Below are positions 19,247 through 29,695 of a stretch of 64,000 bases of DNA, piece after piece. The translations under genes were made by a program, and so were the position numbers. The notes under the pieces were generated by a model that was not told the DNA's origin, did no database searches, and saw only the letters and a list, made by a program, of their open reading frames with translations. Position 1 is the stretch's first letter. Each line of letters starts with the position of its first letter. Source of the stretch: Gammaproteobacteria bacterium UBA2675 (GTDB taxonomy: Bacteria; Pseudomonadota; Gammaproteobacteria; Pseudomonadales; Pseudohongiellaceae); assembly GCA_002354805.1 (NCBI GenBank), contig DEMH01000014.1, forward strand, positions 124,001-188,000, read 5' to 3'.

Positions 19247-20158
19247 TCAGGCGGCTAACACCGGTTTGATGTAGGAAATCGGCACCTGTGATTCCGAGTC
19301 AAAGCTGACTCGTTCCCAGCTGTCCGGGTTGGCCTGCAAGGCTCGCAGCAACTTGTTGTTCAGCGAGTGGCCTGACTTGTACCCCTTGAATTCACCCAGC
19401 AGACTGTAACCGAGCAGGTAAAGGTCGCCGATAGAGTCGAGGATCTTGTGCTTAACAAATTCATCCTCGTAACGCAGACCGTCTTCGTTAAGAACCTTGT
19501 AATCGCCTACGGCAATGGCGTTGTCCATACTTGCACCCAGCGCCAGATTGCGGTTACGCAGTTCTTCAAACTCATGCATAAAGCCGAAGGTTCTGGCCCG
19601 GCTGACTTCCTTGACGAAGGAAGTGCTGGAAAAGTCGATAGTCGCGGATTTGGTATAGCGCCGGTAAACGGGATGGTCGTAAAGCAGCGTGTAGCTGACC
19701 TTGAAACCATCAAATGGCTCGATGCTGACTGATTTGTCGCCTTCCTCAAGCTTTACCGGTTTGGTCACGCGGATAAACTGTTTGGCGGCATCCTGCTCTT
19801 CAATACCAGCAGACTGTATAAGGAATACGAATGGGCCTGCACTGCCATCCATGATCGGCACTTCGCCGGCACTGACTTCCACGTAGGCGTTATCAATGCC
19901 GAGGCCAAACATGGCCGACATAAGGTGTTCAATGGTGGAAACCCGTACCCCGTCCTTGACCAGACATGTGGACAGCGTCGTATCACCGACCAGCTCTGCG
20001 CGAGCCGGAATGTGGGGGCGCGACTCAAGATCTGTCCTTACAAACACAATGCCAGTGTCGACCGGTGCCGGTCGAAGCGTAAGATAGACCTTTTCACCCG
20101 TGTGCAGGCCAACGCCTGTGGCTCGGATGACATTTTTTAAGGTGCGCTGTTTCAACAT
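19247..20158 (-). CDS. lpxC: UDP-3-O-acyl-N-acetylglucosamine deacetylase
   Basis: First committed step of lipid A synthesis, a zinc-dependent deacetylation. From ATG 20158 the protein has 303 residues and begins [24 protein letters not shown], matching the family N-terminus; the open frame upstream is not similar. Visible features are His78 in STIEHL, the [10 protein letters not shown] segment, SRARTFGF, and the zinc/catalytic [14 protein letters not shown] with a later SGHSLNNKL histidine. It is downstream of ftsZ, beyond an intrinsic terminator, as in E. coli. Confidence 0.97.
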   Translation of the reverse strand: MLKQRTLKNVIRATGVGLHTGEKVYLTLRPAPVDTGIVFVRTDLESRPHIPARAELVGDTTLSTCLVKDGVRVSTIEHLMSAMFGLGIDNAYVEVSAGEVPIMDGSAGPFVFLIQSAGIEEQDAAKQFIRVTKPVKLEEGDKSVSIEPFDGFKVSYTLLYDHPVYRRYTKSATIDFSSTSFVKEVSRARTFGFMHEFEELRNRNLALGASMDNAIAVGDYKVLNEDGLRYEDEFVKHKILDSIGDLYLLGYSLLGEFKGYKSGHSLNNKLLRALQANPDSWERVSFDSESQVPISYIKPVLAA

Positions 20159-20241
20159 ATCGGGAAATTTTTCCGGGAATGGTATTTCGCCGGATGATAG
20201 CAAAGATCAACAAATAACCCAAATGCTGAATTGGCGCAAAA

Positions 20242-20274
20242 CTGGACCCGGGTGGAGCCACCTCCCGGGTCCAG
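20242..20274 (-). terminator. Intrinsic terminator downstream of ftsZ
   Basis: A long stem, CTGGACCCGG paired with CCGGGTCCAG, with an inner GTGG/CCAC extension, is followed on the minus strand by TTTT. It begins about 6 bases past the ftsZ stop. It would separate ftsZ from lpxC, although read-through is likely to be partial. Confidence 0.85.
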
Positions 20275-20280
20275 CCGGGT

Positions 20281-21468
20281 TTAGTCGGCCTGGCGACGCA
20301 GGAAAGCAGGAATATCCAGGTAATCCATACCGTCCTCAGCACCCACTGCCTTGGCAAAGCTGCTGCCTGGCATCGTGTGACCAGTCGCTGCCGGTCGCGA
20401 ACGTGCTGCCATCGGGCGCTCTGGAGGCCGCTCCGCGCTGCGCTGGCTCGCGCCAGATGCCACCGCACGGGTGTTATCCACCACTTTGGTAGGACGCTGC
20501 TCTGCGGCGCGAATTTCACCCAGACCAGTGGCTACGACGGTAACACGGATTTCGTCTGTCATGTTCGGATCGATCACCGTACCAACCACAACAGTCGCGT
20601 CATCGGAGGCAAATTCAGAGATAGTGTCACCCACTTCCGAGAACTCACCCAGTGACATGTTCTCACCAGCCGTGATATTGACCAGGATGCCGCGTGCGCC
20701 GTGCAGATTGACGTCTTCCAGCAATGGGCTGCGAATGGCAGCTTCAGCCGCTTCGCGTGCCCGGTCCTCACCGGTTGCGTAGCCGGTACCCATCATGGCC
20801 ATACCCATTTCAGACATCACGGTACGCACGTCCGCGAAGTCAACGTTGATCATACCGGGACGAATGATCAGATCAGCGATGCCTTTCACGGCTCCCAGCA
20901 GCACATCGTTGGCCGCCTTGAACGCCTCCAGCAAGGAAGCCTGCTTGCCGAGCACGGCCAGCAGCTTTTCGTTGGGGATAGTGATCAGCGAGTCGACGTG
21001 CTGGGACAACTCCTGAATACCCTGCTCAGCGATCAGGGAACGCTTGCGCCCCTCGAACGGGAATGGCTTGGTAACCACCGCCACGGTCAGAATGCCAAGC
21101 TCGCGGGCGACTTCAGCAAAGATCGGTGCACCACCAGTACCGGTGCCACCACCCATACCAGCGGTGATAAACACCATGTCGGCACCGCTGAGGATCTCCG
21201 CAATTTCTTCGCGGTCCTCGAGTGCAGCCTGGCGGCCGACTTCGGGATTGGCACCGGCGCCCAGGCCCTTGGTTACCGTACTGCCCAGTTGCAGCAGTGT
21301 TTTGGCGTGCACATCAGTCAATGCCTGTGCATCAGTGTTGGCACACACAAACTCAACGCCTTCTACCTGATTGGCGATCATGTGGCGAACAGCGTTGCCT
21401 CCGCCTCCACCAACACCAACCACTTTGATGACTGCACTTTGCGGAACGCTTTCTAATAGTTCAAACAT
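20281..21468 (-). CDS. ftsZ: Cell division GTPase FtsZ
   Basis: Tubulin-like GTPase that forms the Z-ring. From ATG 21468 the protein has 395 residues and starts [27 protein letters not shown], as in Pseudomonas FtsZ. An upstream in-frame ATG at 21480 would add MGAN, but the GGGGG within those four codons is the ribosome site for the chosen start. The GTP signature GGGTGTGG and the T7-loop Asp region are present. A variable linker (about 320-380) leads to the C-terminal ZipA/FtsA-binding peptide [14 protein letters not shown]. It is the last gene of the dcw run before its terminator. Confidence 0.98.
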   Translation of the reverse strand: MFELLESVPQSAVIKVVGVGGGGGNAVRHMIANQVEGVEFVCANTDAQALTDVHAKTLLQLGSTVTKGLGAGANPEVGRQAALEDREEIAEILSGADMVFITAGMGGGTGTGGAPIFAEVARELGILTVAVVTKPFPFEGRKRSLIAEQGIQELSQHVDSLITIPNEKLLAVLGKQASLLEAFKAANDVLLGAVKGIADLIIRPGMINVDFADVRTVMSEMGMAMMGTGYATGEDRAREAAEAAIRSPLLEDVNLHGARGILVNITAGENMSLGEFSEVGDTISEFASDDATVVVGTVIDPNMTDEIRVTVVATGLGEIRAAEQRPTKVVDNTRAVASGASQRSAERPPERPMAARSRPAATGHTMPGSSFAKAVGAEDGMDYLDIPAFLRRQAD

Positions 21469-21522
21469 ATTGGCCCCCATTTCTACATCAAAAAGAATTT
21501 ATCGGTTTTAAAACATTCATTA

Positions 21523-22767
21523 CTAAAAATTTTCTTTCAACCAGTCTTTGACTCGTTTCAACACATTGATTTTTGGCTCCTTGACCGGAACCGGCTTGTG
21601 ACTCCTTTCCTGGTGCTGTTGCTGTTTCATTGCCCAGATCAATAAACCAACGCCTGTGGAGTAAATCGGGTTGCGTACAATGTCGGAAAGACCTTTAACA
21701 CTTTGCGGCATGCCAAGCCGGACCGGCATGTGGAAAATTTCCTCAGCCAGTTCGATGACGCCTTCCATCTTGCTGGTACCGCCAGTCAGTACTACACCGG
21801 CGGCCATCAGATTCTCATAACCACTGCGCTGCAGTTCGGCCTTCACCATTGTGAACAGTTCGTCATAACGTGGCTCGACCACTTCCGCCAGTGCCTGTCT
21901 GGAAAGTTCACGCGCTGGTCTGTCACCAACACCTGGCACCTTGATCATGTCGCCGGCGCTGGCAAGCTGAGTGAGCGCACATGCATACTTGATCTTAATC
22001 TCGTCGGCATTATCAGTCGGGGTACGCAGGGCCATGGCAATATCATTGGTTACCTGATCTCCAGCGACAGCAATCACACCTGTGTGACGAATGGCGCCTT
22101 CTGTAAAGATCGCGATATCTGTCGTACCACCACCGATATCTACCAGACAGACGCCCAGCTCTTTCTCATCCTCAGTTAATACTGAGTAGCTGGACGCCAA
22201 CTGCTCAAGAATGATTTCTTCGGTCTGCAGACCACATCGCTTGATACATTTCTCGATATTCTGGACGGCATTGATGGCGCAGGTCACCAGATGCACCTTT
22301 GCCTCAAGGCGAACACCTGACATTCCCAGCGGCTCTTTCACGCCCTCCTGGGAGTCAATAATGTACTCCTGCGGCAGAATATGCAGCACGCGTTGATCTG
22401 CCGGAATAGCGACCGCCTGAGCAGCATCAATCACACGGTCAATATCAGCGCGAGTAACCTCACGATCACGGATGGCAACGATTCCGTGAGAATTCATGCT
22501 GCGAATATGACTGCCTGCGATTCCGGCATAAACCGAGTGAATTCGACAGCCTGCCATCAATTCGGCTTCTTCTACGGCACGTTGAATCGATTCAACCGTC
22601 GATTCGATATTAACGACCGTGCCCTTCTTGAGTCCGCGCGAGCGGTGGCTGCCTATGCCAACAATATTCAGCACACCATCGGCCTTGATCTCACCCACAA
22701 TGGCGACAACCTTGGATGTACCTATATCCAGACCTACGATCATGTTGCTGTTCTCTGCAGCGCTCAT
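21523..22767 (-). CDS. ftsA: Cell division protein FtsA
   Basis: Actin-like ATPase that tethers FtsZ to the membrane and recruits later division proteins. The 414-residue protein has the phosphate-1 motif GLDIGTSKVVAIVGE near its start, VDIGGGTTDIAIF (phosphate-2), and VLTGGTSKMEGV (adenosine motif). A C-terminal amphipathic helix (NVLKRVKDWLKENF) serves as the membrane-targeting sequence. AGGT lies ahead of ATG 22767. It sits between ftsQ and ftsZ in standard order. Confidence 0.98.
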   Translation of the reverse strand: MSAAENSNMIVGLDIGTSKVVAIVGEIKADGVLNIVGIGSHRSRGLKKGTVVNIESTVESIQRAVEEAELMAGCRIHSVYAGIAGSHIRSMNSHGIVAIRDREVTRADIDRVIDAAQAVAIPADQRVLHILPQEYIIDSQEGVKEPLGMSGVRLEAKVHLVTCAINAVQNIEKCIKRCGLQTEEIILEQLASSYSVLTEDEKELGVCLVDIGGGTTDIAIFTEGAIRHTGVIAVAGDQVTNDIAMALRTPTDNADEIKIKYACALTQLASAGDMIKVPGVGDRPARELSRQALAEVVEPRYDELFTMVKAELQRSGYENLMAAGVVLTGGTSKMEGVIELAEEIFHMPVRLGMPQSVKGLSDIVRNPIYSTGVGLLIWAMKQQQHQERSHKPVPVKEPKINVLKRVKDWLKENF

Positions 22768-22780
22768 AACTTTTACCTGC

Positions 22781-23710
22781 CTATCGGCTCGCCACGGTAT
22801 CTGTGGGCGCCGAGCGTTTGCTTACTGAAAATCCGTTGTTGTACCGCAAGTCGACTATTTCGGCTGCGGCGATTTCTGCTGCCATACCCCGATCGTGAAC
22901 CGAGATAAATCGGGCCAGCCGCTCATCAGGCTGAGTTCTACCCAGCTTCAGCGTCAGTCCGTCGGTCGTTTCTATTTGCCATGACCCGCGCCCGTCCAGT
23001 GCAACTGTTTCTATACTCATTTCGATACCCGCCAGCATATCTTCATACTGTCGGTAGCGTTGCAGAACCTGGGACTCCATACCCTGCGGACCCGACAGAC
23101 CCGGCAATTCGGATTCCCCACCGCGCCAGGGCGCACTGAATACTTCACCTTCGATATTCAGCAGTTGACTGTCACGCCAGCGCGCAATGCCCTGCTCCTC
23201 CTCGAGCCGAATCACCAACGCATCCGGCCAGACCCGACGAACGCTTGCATGATGTATCCATGGGTTCTGCTCCAGCTCCTGCTTCAGATCCTGAACATCC
23301 ACCCCCAGAAAGCCAGACTCGGTGTAGCGTGCCAGCAGGCTTCTTACCTCCTGCTCGGTTACATTGGTCAATGGCGATTCCATACGCACGGTGTTGATCG
23401 TTCTATTGATGACAGGGCGATCAAACTCCGGCATGTTGATCGCTGGTATATTCACAGCGGGCAATAAAGCAGCGTACTCCGCGACGGTATCGGAGATGAT
23501 GCCACGGTAGTGATTGGCCAGCACAACTGCCAGCCCAATAACTGCCAGTGCCAGCAGCCACCAGGGTTTGCGACGCCTCACATCAACAGCCGACACTTCA
23601 GCAGTGGCTCCTCTGGCTGCGTTCTCTGCCCTTATCGGCGCAAAGTCCTGCGGCACGTCAGCACTGGCTGAGTATGCAGAAAACGATGTTGATCGACGAT
23701 TTCCGGTCAC
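22781..23710 (-). CDS. ftsQ: Cell division protein FtsQ
   Basis: Bitopic inner-membrane protein that links early and late divisome parts through FtsB/FtsL. The 309-residue protein has a cytoplasmic N-terminus, one transmembrane segment (about 50-66, WWLLALAVIGLAVVLA), a POTRA domain (about 103-175) and the FtsQ beta domain. The start is a GTG overlapping the ddlB stop as GTGA. Next gene is ftsA, 13 bases on. Confidence 0.95.
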   Translation of the reverse strand: MTGNRRSTSFSAYSASADVPQDFAPIRAENAARGATAEVSAVDVRRRKPWWLLALAVIGLAVVLANHYRGIISDTVAEYAALLPAVNIPAINMPEFDRPVINRTINTVRMESPLTNVTEQEVRSLLARYTESGFLGVDVQDLKQELEQNPWIHHASVRRVWPDALVIRLEEEQGIARWRDSQLLNIEGEVFSAPWRGGESELPGLSGPQGMESQVLQRYRQYEDMLAGIEMSIETVALDGRGSWQIETTDGLTLKLGRTQPDERLARFISVHDRGMAAEIAAAEIVDLRYNNGFSVSKRSAPTDTVASR

Positions 23711-24618
23711 AGACTTGTCTCCAGAATTCGAACTACCAGTTGCTCAAAACTGAGCCCGTTTGTCTTTGCTGACAGTGGCACGAGACTATGGTCTGTCATA
23801 CCTGGAACTGTATTGAGTTCAAGCAGCCAGAAGTTCCCGTCGCCGTCCTGCATGACATCAACGCGCCCCCAGCCATTGGCGCCAAGCACCTCGAAGGCTC
23901 GCAGACAAAGTCGAGCAAGCTCATCGCTTTTTTCATCGCTTAGCGGCGCGGGACACCGATACTGTGTGTCGTTGGACTTGTACTTGGCATCGTAGTCGTA
24001 GAATTCGTGATGGGTGGACATTTCAATCGCCGGGAACACCTCACCACGAATAATCGGGACCGTGAACTCTCTGCCGCGGATACGCTGCTCTGCCATGACT
24101 TCGGTGTCAAAACCACGTGCTTTCTCGAAGGCAGCCTTCAATGCACCGGCATCGGCGACCATGGACATTCCTATACTGGAGCCTTCATGTGAGGGCTTCA
24201 CCACCAGCTCTCCAAAACTGTCCACCAGTCCCTGCCAGTCAGTTGCCTCATCAAGGACGGCACTGGCTGGCGTTGGCAGCCCGCTGTGCTGCCAGATCCA
24301 TTTGGTTTTGACTTTGTCCATTGCCAGCGCAGATGCCAGTACACCACTGCCTGTATACGGGATACCCATCAGATCAAGCATGCCCTGAAGCTTCCCGTCT
24401 TCACCTCCGCGGCCATGCAGAATATTGAATATACGGTCAATCTTTTTATCCAGCAGCTGAGCAGGCAGGCTGTCATCAACGTCAATGCCGATTGCGTCGA
24501 CGCCAGCGCGCACCAGGCCGTCAAGTACAGCACGACCACTGAGAAGAGAAATTTCCCTTTCCGCCGACTTGCCGCCCATCAGGACTGCCACTTTGCCAAA
24601 ACGACTCATATCACTCAT
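23707..24618 (-). CDS. ddlB: D-alanine--D-alanine ligase B
   Basis: ATP-grasp ligase making D-Ala-D-Ala for the peptidoglycan stem peptide. The 303-residue protein shows VLMGGKSAEREISLLSG at the N-terminus, LHGRGGEDGKLQG, and KPSHEGSSIGMS. The metal-binding C-terminus is LLELNTVPGMTDHSLVP. It starts within a TAATG overlap with murC and ends in a 4-base overlap with ftsQ. Confidence 0.97.
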   Translation of the reverse strand: MSDMSRFGKVAVLMGGKSAEREISLLSGRAVLDGLVRAGVDAIGIDVDDSLPAQLLDKKIDRIFNILHGRGGEDGKLQGMLDLMGIPYTGSGVLASALAMDKVKTKWIWQHSGLPTPASAVLDEATDWQGLVDSFGELVVKPSHEGSSIGMSMVADAGALKAAFEKARGFDTEVMAEQRIRGREFTVPIIRGEVFPAIEMSTHHEFYDYDAKYKSNDTQYRCPAPLSDEKSDELARLCLRAFEVLGANGWGRVDVMQDGDGNFWLLELNTVPGMTDHSLVPLSAKTNGLSFEQLVVRILETSL

Positions 24619-26048
24619 TACATCAACCCTTGCTCGGCCAGAGCCCTGGCCAGTGCACCGACACTGCCGGCGCCCTGTGTAATCACTACATCACCATCTT
24701 TGACGATATCTTTGAGAACGTCCCGGACACTGTCCTCGCTCTTGACGAACACCGGGTCAATCTTGCCCCGCATGCGAATGCTGCGACACAGGCTGCGCGA
24801 ATCAGCGCCCGGAATTGCATCTTCACCAGCCGAGTAAACATCGAGCATCAACAGCACGTCGACCTCTGACAGCACGGTAACGAAGTCCTCGTAAAGGTCT
24901 TTGGTGCGTGTGTACCTGTGTGGCTGATAGATCATTACGATACGTGCCTGTGACCAGCCAGCCCGCAGCGCCGCAATGGTCGCAGCAACTTCGCTGGGGT
25001 GGTGGCCGTAGTCGTCCAGCAGCATCACTTTGCCACCACCTGCAATCTCGAACTCGCCCTGAATATCGAAGCGCCGACCGACACCCTGAAAACTAGCCAG
25101 GCCAGAGCGAATGGACTCATCGTCGACACCCTCGTCAGTTGCTACAGCAATGGCAGCGGCTGCGTTCAGGGCATTGTGCCGACCGGGTATCGACATGCTG
25201 ACTGGCAGGCTATCGTGGCCATCAGGACGATGCACCACAAAGCGGGTATGCTGCTTCTGCTGACTCCAGTCAGCAACGCGATAGTCCGCATCATCCGAGA
25301 ACCCGTAGGTGATCACTGGGCGAGCGACCCGCGGCAGAATCTCGCGCACCACCGGATCATCAACACAAAGAACGGCCAGACCGTAAAACGGCAGATTGTG
25401 GAGAAATTCAATAAAGTAGCTTTTCAATTTATTGAAATCGCCGTCATAGGAACCCATGTGGTCGGCATCAATATTTGTGACAACTGCCACCATAGGCTGC
25501 AGATGGAGGAATGACACATCGCTCTCATCAGCTTCACAGACCAGATACCGGCTTTCACCCAGCGCCGCATTCACGCCTGCGCTGTTCAGACGGCCACCAA
25601 TAACAAAGGTTGGCGCCAGATCAGCCTGCGCAAAGATGGAAGCGACCAGACTGGTTGTAGTCGTTTTGCCATGGGTGCCGGCAATCGCCACGGCGTGACG
25701 ATACCGCATCAGTTCAGCGAGCATTTCTGCACGCGGGATAATTGGTTTACCGCCCTGCTTGGCCGCGACCAGCTCAGGGTTCTCCTTGTTAACGGCGCTG
25801 GAGTACACAACGACATCGGCATCTTTGACATTGCTGCTGGCGTGCCCGATAAAAATACTCGCGCCAAGTTGATCAAGGCGATCCGTTACAGCTGATGACT
25901 TGATATCGGAACCACTGATGCGATAACCCTGGTTCAGCAGGACTTCTGCAATACCACACATGCCCGCACCACCAATACCAACAAAGTGGATGGTCTTGAT
26001 ACGCCGCATTTCAGGAACCTGGTAATAACGCGGGCGATGACTATCCAT
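24618..26048 (-). CDS. murC: UDP-N-acetylmuramate--L-alanine ligase
   Basis: Adds L-Ala to UDP-MurNAc, the first cytoplasmic stem-peptide step. From ATG 26048 the protein has 476 residues. It has the Rossmann-like [17 protein letters not shown], the ATP-binding GTHGKTT (124-130), and [14 protein letters not shown] in the C-terminal domain. The open frame continues upstream into murG, but the chosen start overlaps the murG end by 8 bases and matches the family N-terminus. Confidence 0.97.
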   Translation of the reverse strand: MDSHRPRYYQVPEMRRIKTIHFVGIGGAGMCGIAEVLLNQGYRISGSDIKSSAVTDRLDQLGASIFIGHASSNVKDADVVVYSSAVNKENPELVAAKQGGKPIIPRAEMLAELMRYRHAVAIAGTHGKTTTTSLVASIFAQADLAPTFVIGGRLNSAGVNAALGESRYLVCEADESDVSFLHLQPMVAVVTNIDADHMGSYDGDFNKLKSYFIEFLHNLPFYGLAVLCVDDPVVREILPRVARPVITYGFSDDADYRVADWSQQKQHTRFVVHRPDGHDSLPVSMSIPGRHNALNAAAAIAVATDEGVDDESIRSGLASFQGVGRRFDIQGEFEIAGGGKVMLLDDYGHHPSEVAATIAALRAGWSQARIVMIYQPHRYTRTKDLYEDFVTVLSEVDVLLMLDVYSAGEDAIPGADSRSLCRSIRMRGKIDPVFVKSEDSVRDVLKDIVKDGDVVITQGAGSVGALARALAEQGLM

Positions 26049-27129
26049 GACAGACCTCCTTACAAATCGCTGCAACATGCCTGCTGGCATCGGGCGTCGC
26101 CGCACGTCGCGCAGCCACTGCCATTTCCGCCAGACGGGCAGGCTCCGCCAGAAACCCGCGGCAAAGCTCGACCAGCATGTCGACGTTCAAATCTTTCTGC
26201 TGGTACATTACAGCAGCACCAGCTTCGACCAGGTGTTTCGCATTGGCAGTCTGGTGATCATCAATGGCATGAGGAAACGGTACCAGCACCGAGGGCAAGC
26301 CAGCGATGGCAAGCTCGGCCAGCGTGCCGGCACCAGCACGGCAGACTACCAGGTCCGCCCATTGCAGCACTTCCGCCATATCATCTATGAATGGCAGCAG
26401 GCGGACACGGTCTGATCCGGCAAGTCCGGCGCTGGCGTATGCTCGCTCGGTTTCCACAAACTTCTGTTTGCCGCACTGATGCCGGACTTCTATATCGGCG
26501 TCGGCCGTCCGTGACACAAACTCGACCATTACTGAGTTCAACCAGGCGGCGCCCAGACTGCCACCCAGCACCAGCAATCGCAGTTCGCGCCGACCATCGT
26601 ACTGGTCGGTGCCGACGGACATCTGAGCGATATCGGCGCGCACAGGATTCCCGGTGTATACCGTTTTGTTGCTGCCCGGGAATGTTCCGCGGAATGACTC
26701 AAGGACACGTTGCGCAAATGGTACGAGCAGGCGATTGGTAGTCCCGGCGATTGCGTTCTGCTCATGGATGATCAGCGGCGTACGCGTCAACCAGGCAGCC
26801 ACACCACCAGGTCCAGCAACATAGCCACCGAAGCCAATCACGCAGCAGGGGCGATAACTACGCAACAATCGAACAGCGCGCCAGACAGAACTCAATAACA
26901 TGAAGGGCGCCTTGAGCAGTGACAGGCGACTTTTACCACGCAGACCGCTGACTGGCAGTTTGTGAAGTTGCACATCGGTTCCCGACAGCACTTCATTTTC
27001 CATGCCCGCAGGCGTGCCGAGCCAGTGCACCTGGTAATGCTCGGCCTGAAGAATTCTGGCGACAGCCAGGGCGGGAAAAATGTGCCCACCGGTGCCGGCT
27101 GCCATGATCAGAACAGATGGGTGCGTCAT
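26041..27129 (-). CDS. murG: Lipid II-forming glycosyltransferase MurG
   Basis: Peripheral inner-membrane GT28 enzyme that adds GlcNAc to lipid I, giving lipid II. The 362-residue protein begins with the glycine-rich [15 protein letters not shown]. It also has [10 protein letters not shown], the [14 protein letters not shown] segment, and the C-terminal [37 protein letters not shown] donor-binding region. The ATG overlaps the ftsW stop. Confidence 0.98.
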   Translation of the reverse strand: MTHPSVLIMAAGTGGHIFPALAVARILQAEHYQVHWLGTPAGMENEVLSGTDVQLHKLPVSGLRGKSRLSLLKAPFMLLSSVWRAVRLLRSYRPCCVIGFGGYVAGPGGVAAWLTRTPLIIHEQNAIAGTTNRLLVPFAQRVLESFRGTFPGSNKTVYTGNPVRADIAQMSVGTDQYDGRRELRLLVLGGSLGAAWLNSVMVEFVSRTADADIEVRHQCGKQKFVETERAYASAGLAGSDRVRLLPFIDDMAEVLQWADLVVCRAGAGTLAELAIAGLPSVLVPFPHAIDDHQTANAKHLVEAGAAVMYQQKDLNVDMLVELCRGFLAEPARLAEMAVAARRAATPDASRHVAAICKEVCHG

Positions 27130-28316
27130 GCTGCATCCTCCTGTTCGACTGGAGAACTGCCATTTGTCAGCTCATAGTCGATGCGCATCAGCACCCCGAT
27201 CATTAAAAAGCTGATCAACAGGCTGTTGCCACCGTAGCTTAGAAATGGCAGCGTCAGCCCTTTCGTTGGCAACAGGCCGGTATTCACCCCAAAATTGATA
27301 AACACCTGTGTGGCAAAAATCATGGCCAGACCGTAGGCCACATATGCATTGAAGTAATTTTGTTGAGTCTCGGCAGCGCGACCTACCCGGAATGCAGTCA
27401 GAATCAGCACACAAAACAGCGACAGCACGACCAGAACACCCGCCAGTCCCAGCTCTTCAGCAAGAATGGACAACACGAAATCGGTATGGGCTTCCGGCAG
27501 GAAATACAGTTTCTGAATACTGCTGCCCAATCCAACACCGAACCACTCGCCACGACCGAAGGCAATCAGTGCCTGAGTCAGCTGATATCCCTCGCCATAC
27601 ACATACTCTGCCGCCCATGGATTGAGGAACGAGGTCAGACGATTGATGACGTATGGTTTGCTGATCGCCAGCCAGGCAAATGCGGCAAAGCACAGCATCA
27701 CCAGGAACATGAATCTGTGCAGTTTGGCGCCTGCCAGGAAAAGCAGTGTGAACGTCGTGGCCATCAGTATGACCATTGCGCCGTGATCAGGTTCGAAGTG
27801 CAGCAGGACAACCGCGCCCCCCATGATGACCATTGGCTTGAGAAAACCCGACCAGCTCAGCTGCACTTCTTCACGGCGACGGGAAAGAAAAGCTGCCATA
27901 AAAAAGACCATAAATACTTTGGTCATCTCGGAGGGCTGTAGACGATAGAACCCCAGGTCGAGCCAACGCGCGCTGCCGTTTACGACAGTACCTACACCCG
28001 GAATCAGCACCAGAATCAACAGCAGAATCGCTACCGCCAGAAGCGGCGCGCTCGCCTGGTACCAGAGCCGCATCGGTATCTTTAATGCCACTGCCACCAG
28101 GCACAGGCCCGCAACAATAAAAAATACCTGGCGCTTAAAGAAGTAAAGGGGATCTCCCATCTGACTGTTGCCGATCTCCATTGATGCCGATGTCATCATG
28201 ACCAGACCAATACCAGTCAGCATCAGCATCATCAGCAGCATTGTGTTGACAGGTCGCGCCTGTTCTCTGATAGCGACCCGCTCGGCACCGCGGCTTCGTG
28301 TCATCAGCATACTCAC
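27126..28316 (-). CDS. ftsW: Peptidoglycan glycosyltransferase FtsW
   Basis: SEDS-family polymerase specific to septal peptidoglycan, working with FtsI. The 396-residue protein is strongly hydrophobic with about ten membrane segments. It has a charged cytoplasmic N-terminus and conserved segments such as GSARWLDLGFYRLQPSEMTKVF, FEPDHGAMVI and KGLTLPFLSYGGNSL near the C-terminus. The start is GTG, overlapping the murD stop as GTGA. Confidence 0.97.
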   Translation of the reverse strand: MSMLMTRSRGAERVAIREQARPVNTMLLMMLMLTGIGLVMMTSASMEIGNSQMGDPLYFFKRQVFFIVAGLCLVAVALKIPMRLWYQASAPLLAVAILLLILVLIPGVGTVVNGSARWLDLGFYRLQPSEMTKVFMVFFMAAFLSRRREEVQLSWSGFLKPMVIMGGAVVLLHFEPDHGAMVILMATTFTLLFLAGAKLHRFMFLVMLCFAAFAWLAISKPYVINRLTSFLNPWAAEYVYGEGYQLTQALIAFGRGEWFGVGLGSSIQKLYFLPEAHTDFVLSILAEELGLAGVLVVLSLFCVLILTAFRVGRAAETQQNYFNAYVAYGLAMIFATQVFINFGVNTGLLPTKGLTLPFLSYGGNSLLISFLMIGVLMRIDYELTNGSSPVEQEDAA

Positions 28317-29677
28317 GACAGCGCCTCCACAGCGGCCGCAAATACACGGCCACGATGTGCAAAGTCTTTGAACATGTCGTAACTGGCACAGGCTGGCGAC
28401 AGCAGGACAGCATCCCCACTGTTGGCACTCTCAGCGGCTTCGGCCACTGCTTCTTCCATAGTCGATGCGCGCATAATGTCGACGGCGCTGCCAATCACGG
28501 CGGCCAGCTTGTCTGCGTCTTTACCAATCAGAATGACTCGCTTGACAAACCGATCCAGTGAAGGAAGCAAAGGAGAAAAGTCCTGGTCTTTGCCAACACC
28601 GCCGGCGATCAGTACCAACTCACCGCGTGTTCGCTCGGCAATGGCCTGAATCGCCACCAGGGTGGCACCCACATTGGTTCCTTTGGAGTCATTGTAATAA
28701 TCAACACCACGTAACGAGCGGACCAATTGGCAGCGGTGCGGCAGGCCGGCAAACTCGCGCAAGGTCGCGATCATGGCGGACTCCGGAATGCCGACAGCAA
28801 AGCCAAGGCAGTAGGCCGCCATCACATTGCTCAGGTTATGTCGCCCTACCAGACGCACATCACGCGCCGGCATGACCAGATGCTCCCCCATGGCAAGCCA
28901 CGGCTCGCGCTCATGCATGGTGATACCCATCTGCTGCTCAGCCGGCTCGCTGAAACCATAGGTGAATCGGCGGCCAAACTGCGTTGGACCCTCCGGCTCG
29001 CTTGCCGCATCATCGGTGTTTACGACGACCTGCTGACAGCCACGGTAGATCCGCTGTTTTGCAGCTTTGTAGTCTTCCATGCTGTCGTAGCGATCCATAT
29101 GGTCTTCACTCAAATTGAGTATGGTCGCCACTTCTGCGCGCAGGTTCTGAGTCGTTTCCAGTTGAAAACTGGACAACTCCAGGACATAGAGGTCGCGCGC
29201 CCCCAGTCGCAGCAGATCAAGCGCTGGCATGCTTGCCCTGCCATCCAGATTGCCACCCACACCAACTTCCATACCTGCGGAGCGAGCCATCTCGGCAACC
29301 AGTGTTACAACTGTGCTCTTGCCGTTTGAGCCCGTTACTGCAACAACTGGCGCTGTTGCCTGACGGCTGAAAATATCAATATCACCGGTAACTGGCACGC
29401 CAGCCTCGACAGCAGCGGCGATTTCAGGCGTTTTCAGTCCGACACCCGGACTCAATACAATCTCTTCAGCATTCAGCAGCAGCTGCTGATCGAAATTCCC
29501 AAGGCTGACCTCGGCAAATGGAAATTCGACTTCGAATTCGGGCAGGCAGGGAGGGCTGAAGCGATTGTCAACAACACGAAAGATTTGACCAGTGGAATGG
29601 AAATAACGCGCACAGGACAGTCCAGTCTTGCCCAGACCGACGATGACCTTGTACTTTTCCACCTTAGCTGATGTCAC
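28313..29677 (-). CDS. murD: UDP-N-acetylmuramoyl-L-alanine--D-glutamate ligase
   Basis: Adds D-Glu to UDP-MurNAc-L-Ala. The 454-residue Mur ligase has an N-terminal substrate domain (VIVGLGKTGLSCARYF), the P-loop GSNGKST at 116-122, and NLSEDHMDRYDSMEDYKAAK in the central domain. YYNDSKGTNVGATLVAI follows in the C-terminal domain. The start is GTG. Between it and mraY is a short gap of 18 bases. Confidence 0.97.
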   Translation of the reverse strand: MTSAKVEKYKVIVGLGKTGLSCARYFHSTGQIFRVVDNRFSPPCLPEFEVEFPFAEVSLGNFDQQLLLNAEEIVLSPGVGLKTPEIAAAVEAGVPVTGDIDIFSRQATAPVVAVTGSNGKSTVVTLVAEMARSAGMEVGVGGNLDGRASMPALDLLRLGARDLYVLELSSFQLETTQNLRAEVATILNLSEDHMDRYDSMEDYKAAKQRIYRGCQQVVVNTDDAASEPEGPTQFGRRFTYGFSEPAEQQMGITMHEREPWLAMGEHLVMPARDVRLVGRHNLSNVMAAYCLGFAVGIPESAMIATLREFAGLPHRCQLVRSLRGVDYYNDSKGTNVGATLVAIQAIAERTRGELVLIAGGVGKDQDFSPLLPSLDRFVKRVILIGKDADKLAAVIGSAVDIMRASTMEEAVAEAAESANSGDAVLLSPACASYDMFKDFAHRGRVFAAAVEALS

Positions 29678-29695
29678 TGCTATGACCTCTTGGCC

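Noticed and set aside
20159..20185. Inverted repeat with GGGAAATTTTTCCGGGA ahead of lpxC
   Set aside because: Imperfect, short and AT-cored. It lies at the start codon but shows no clear operator logic or terminator features.
20159..20203. Longer LpxC starting at 20203
   Set aside because: The extra residues lack similarity, and [11 protein letters not shown] matches the known N-terminus.
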